From Fibrobacter sp. (GTDB lineage: Bacteria; Fibrobacterota; Fibrobacteria; Fibrobacterales; Fibrobacteraceae), in NCBI GenBank assembly GCA_016295375.1, contig JAEDLI010000009.1, positions 1 through 41,510 on the forward strand: a DNA stretch of 41,510 nt, written 5' to 3'. The translations under genes and the position numbers were made by a program. This document shows positions 41,374 through 41,510 of the stretch, piece by piece. The notes below the pieces were generated by a model. The model was not told the origin of the DNA and made no database searches. It saw only the letters and a program-made list of their open reading frames with translations. Each line of letters opens with the position of its first letter. Position 1 is the first letter of the stretch.

Positions 41374-41510
41374 TTACTTGTCACTTTTTCTTCTGTTGCA
41401 ATCCCTGCAAAGCATCTGACAGTTTGTGTCGATTGTCGGGCCGCCTTCGCACCAGGGAGTGATATGGTCGGCTTCCATTTGCGCAAGCTCGAAATGTTGT
41501 TTGCAAATCG
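41374..41510 (-). CDS. HNH endonuclease domain protein, C-terminal part (runs off the window)
   Basis: The last 45 codons of a minus-strand gene, cut by the window end. Read by eye the frame gives MEADHITPWCEGG and then NCQMLCRDCNRRKSDK and a stop at 41374-41376. This is the classic HNH/McrA-type ending: the DHITPW core His, the Asn-containing middle and the CxxC zinc pair. Such tails end stand-alone HNH nucleases and DUF262-type defence proteins; which one applies depends on the missing N-terminus. A weak AAATAG..CTATTT hairpin follows the stop. Confidence 0.85.
   Translation of the reverse strand, partial: ICKQHFELAQMEADHITPWCEGGPTIDTNCQMLCRDCNRRKSDK

Overview
The window looks like a chromosomal segment of a Fibrobacter-type bacterium (Fibrobacterota). 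This rests on four things: secreted proteins with poly-Ser linkers after a lipobox Cys (7917-9170, 17654-19465); large exported proteins with a C-terminal sorting-type domain ending in VAIK or IVIK; a mannan-degrading GH5/GH26 pair; and a GH116 enzyme beside ordinary housekeeping genes. The assignment is inference from gene content; no rRNA is present. There is no phage, IS transposase, integrase or CRISPR array.

Layout. 1-9220: SLC13/DASS anion transporter (-), a 1955-aa surface protein (-) and a divergent poly-Ser lipoprotein (+). 9230-14100: FHA-GGDEF diguanylate cyclase, MATE exporter, small lipoprotein (-), NAT-like enzyme (-) and a 300-aa unknown. 14116-16330: sugar permease and mnmE (-, overlapping). 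16579-21220: aldose epimerase, then GH5 and GH26 mannanase candidates. 21320-22450: tRNA-Ser(CGA) followed by about 1 kb of repeats. 22472-24421: HIT protein, recO, panB. 24834-27400: a Lys/Ala-rich histone H1-like protein, then a coupled trio (unknown, Ppx/GppA-like, RsuA/RluB-like). 27619-33893: calcineurin-like phosphatase, nadA, two outer-membrane proteins, cstA, NUDIX. 33950-35485: tandem paralogous envelope proteins (-). 35634-41149: GH116, leuB, SDR (-). The window ends inside an HNH nuclease gene (-).

The most striking content is repetitive DNA. (1) Degenerate tracts with an exact 7-bp period fill many intergenic gaps (10 tracts mapped) and also lie inside mnmE and the NAT-like gene. 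(2) Short palindromes ending in ATGAC, and larger mosaics built from hairpin modules, are dispersed through the window. In at least four genes (NUDIX, Ppx/GppA-like, the 25212 ORF, the NAT-like gene) such DNA sits in frame and encodes extra protein segments, comparable to Rickettsia palindromic elements. (3) A 97-bp tandem array at 21664-22075, with a diverged solo copy after leuB, keeps a two-tier hairpin through compensatory base changes, which points to a structured nucleic acid of unknown role.

Promoters share a TTTNCTATMTT-like -10 region, mostly without a recognisable -35. In nine genes this box ends only 6-10 nt before the start codon, predicting leaderless or nearly leaderless mRNAs; other genes have short leaders, some with clear Shine-Dalgarno sites. 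All functional calls come from reading motifs by eye; no database search was run.
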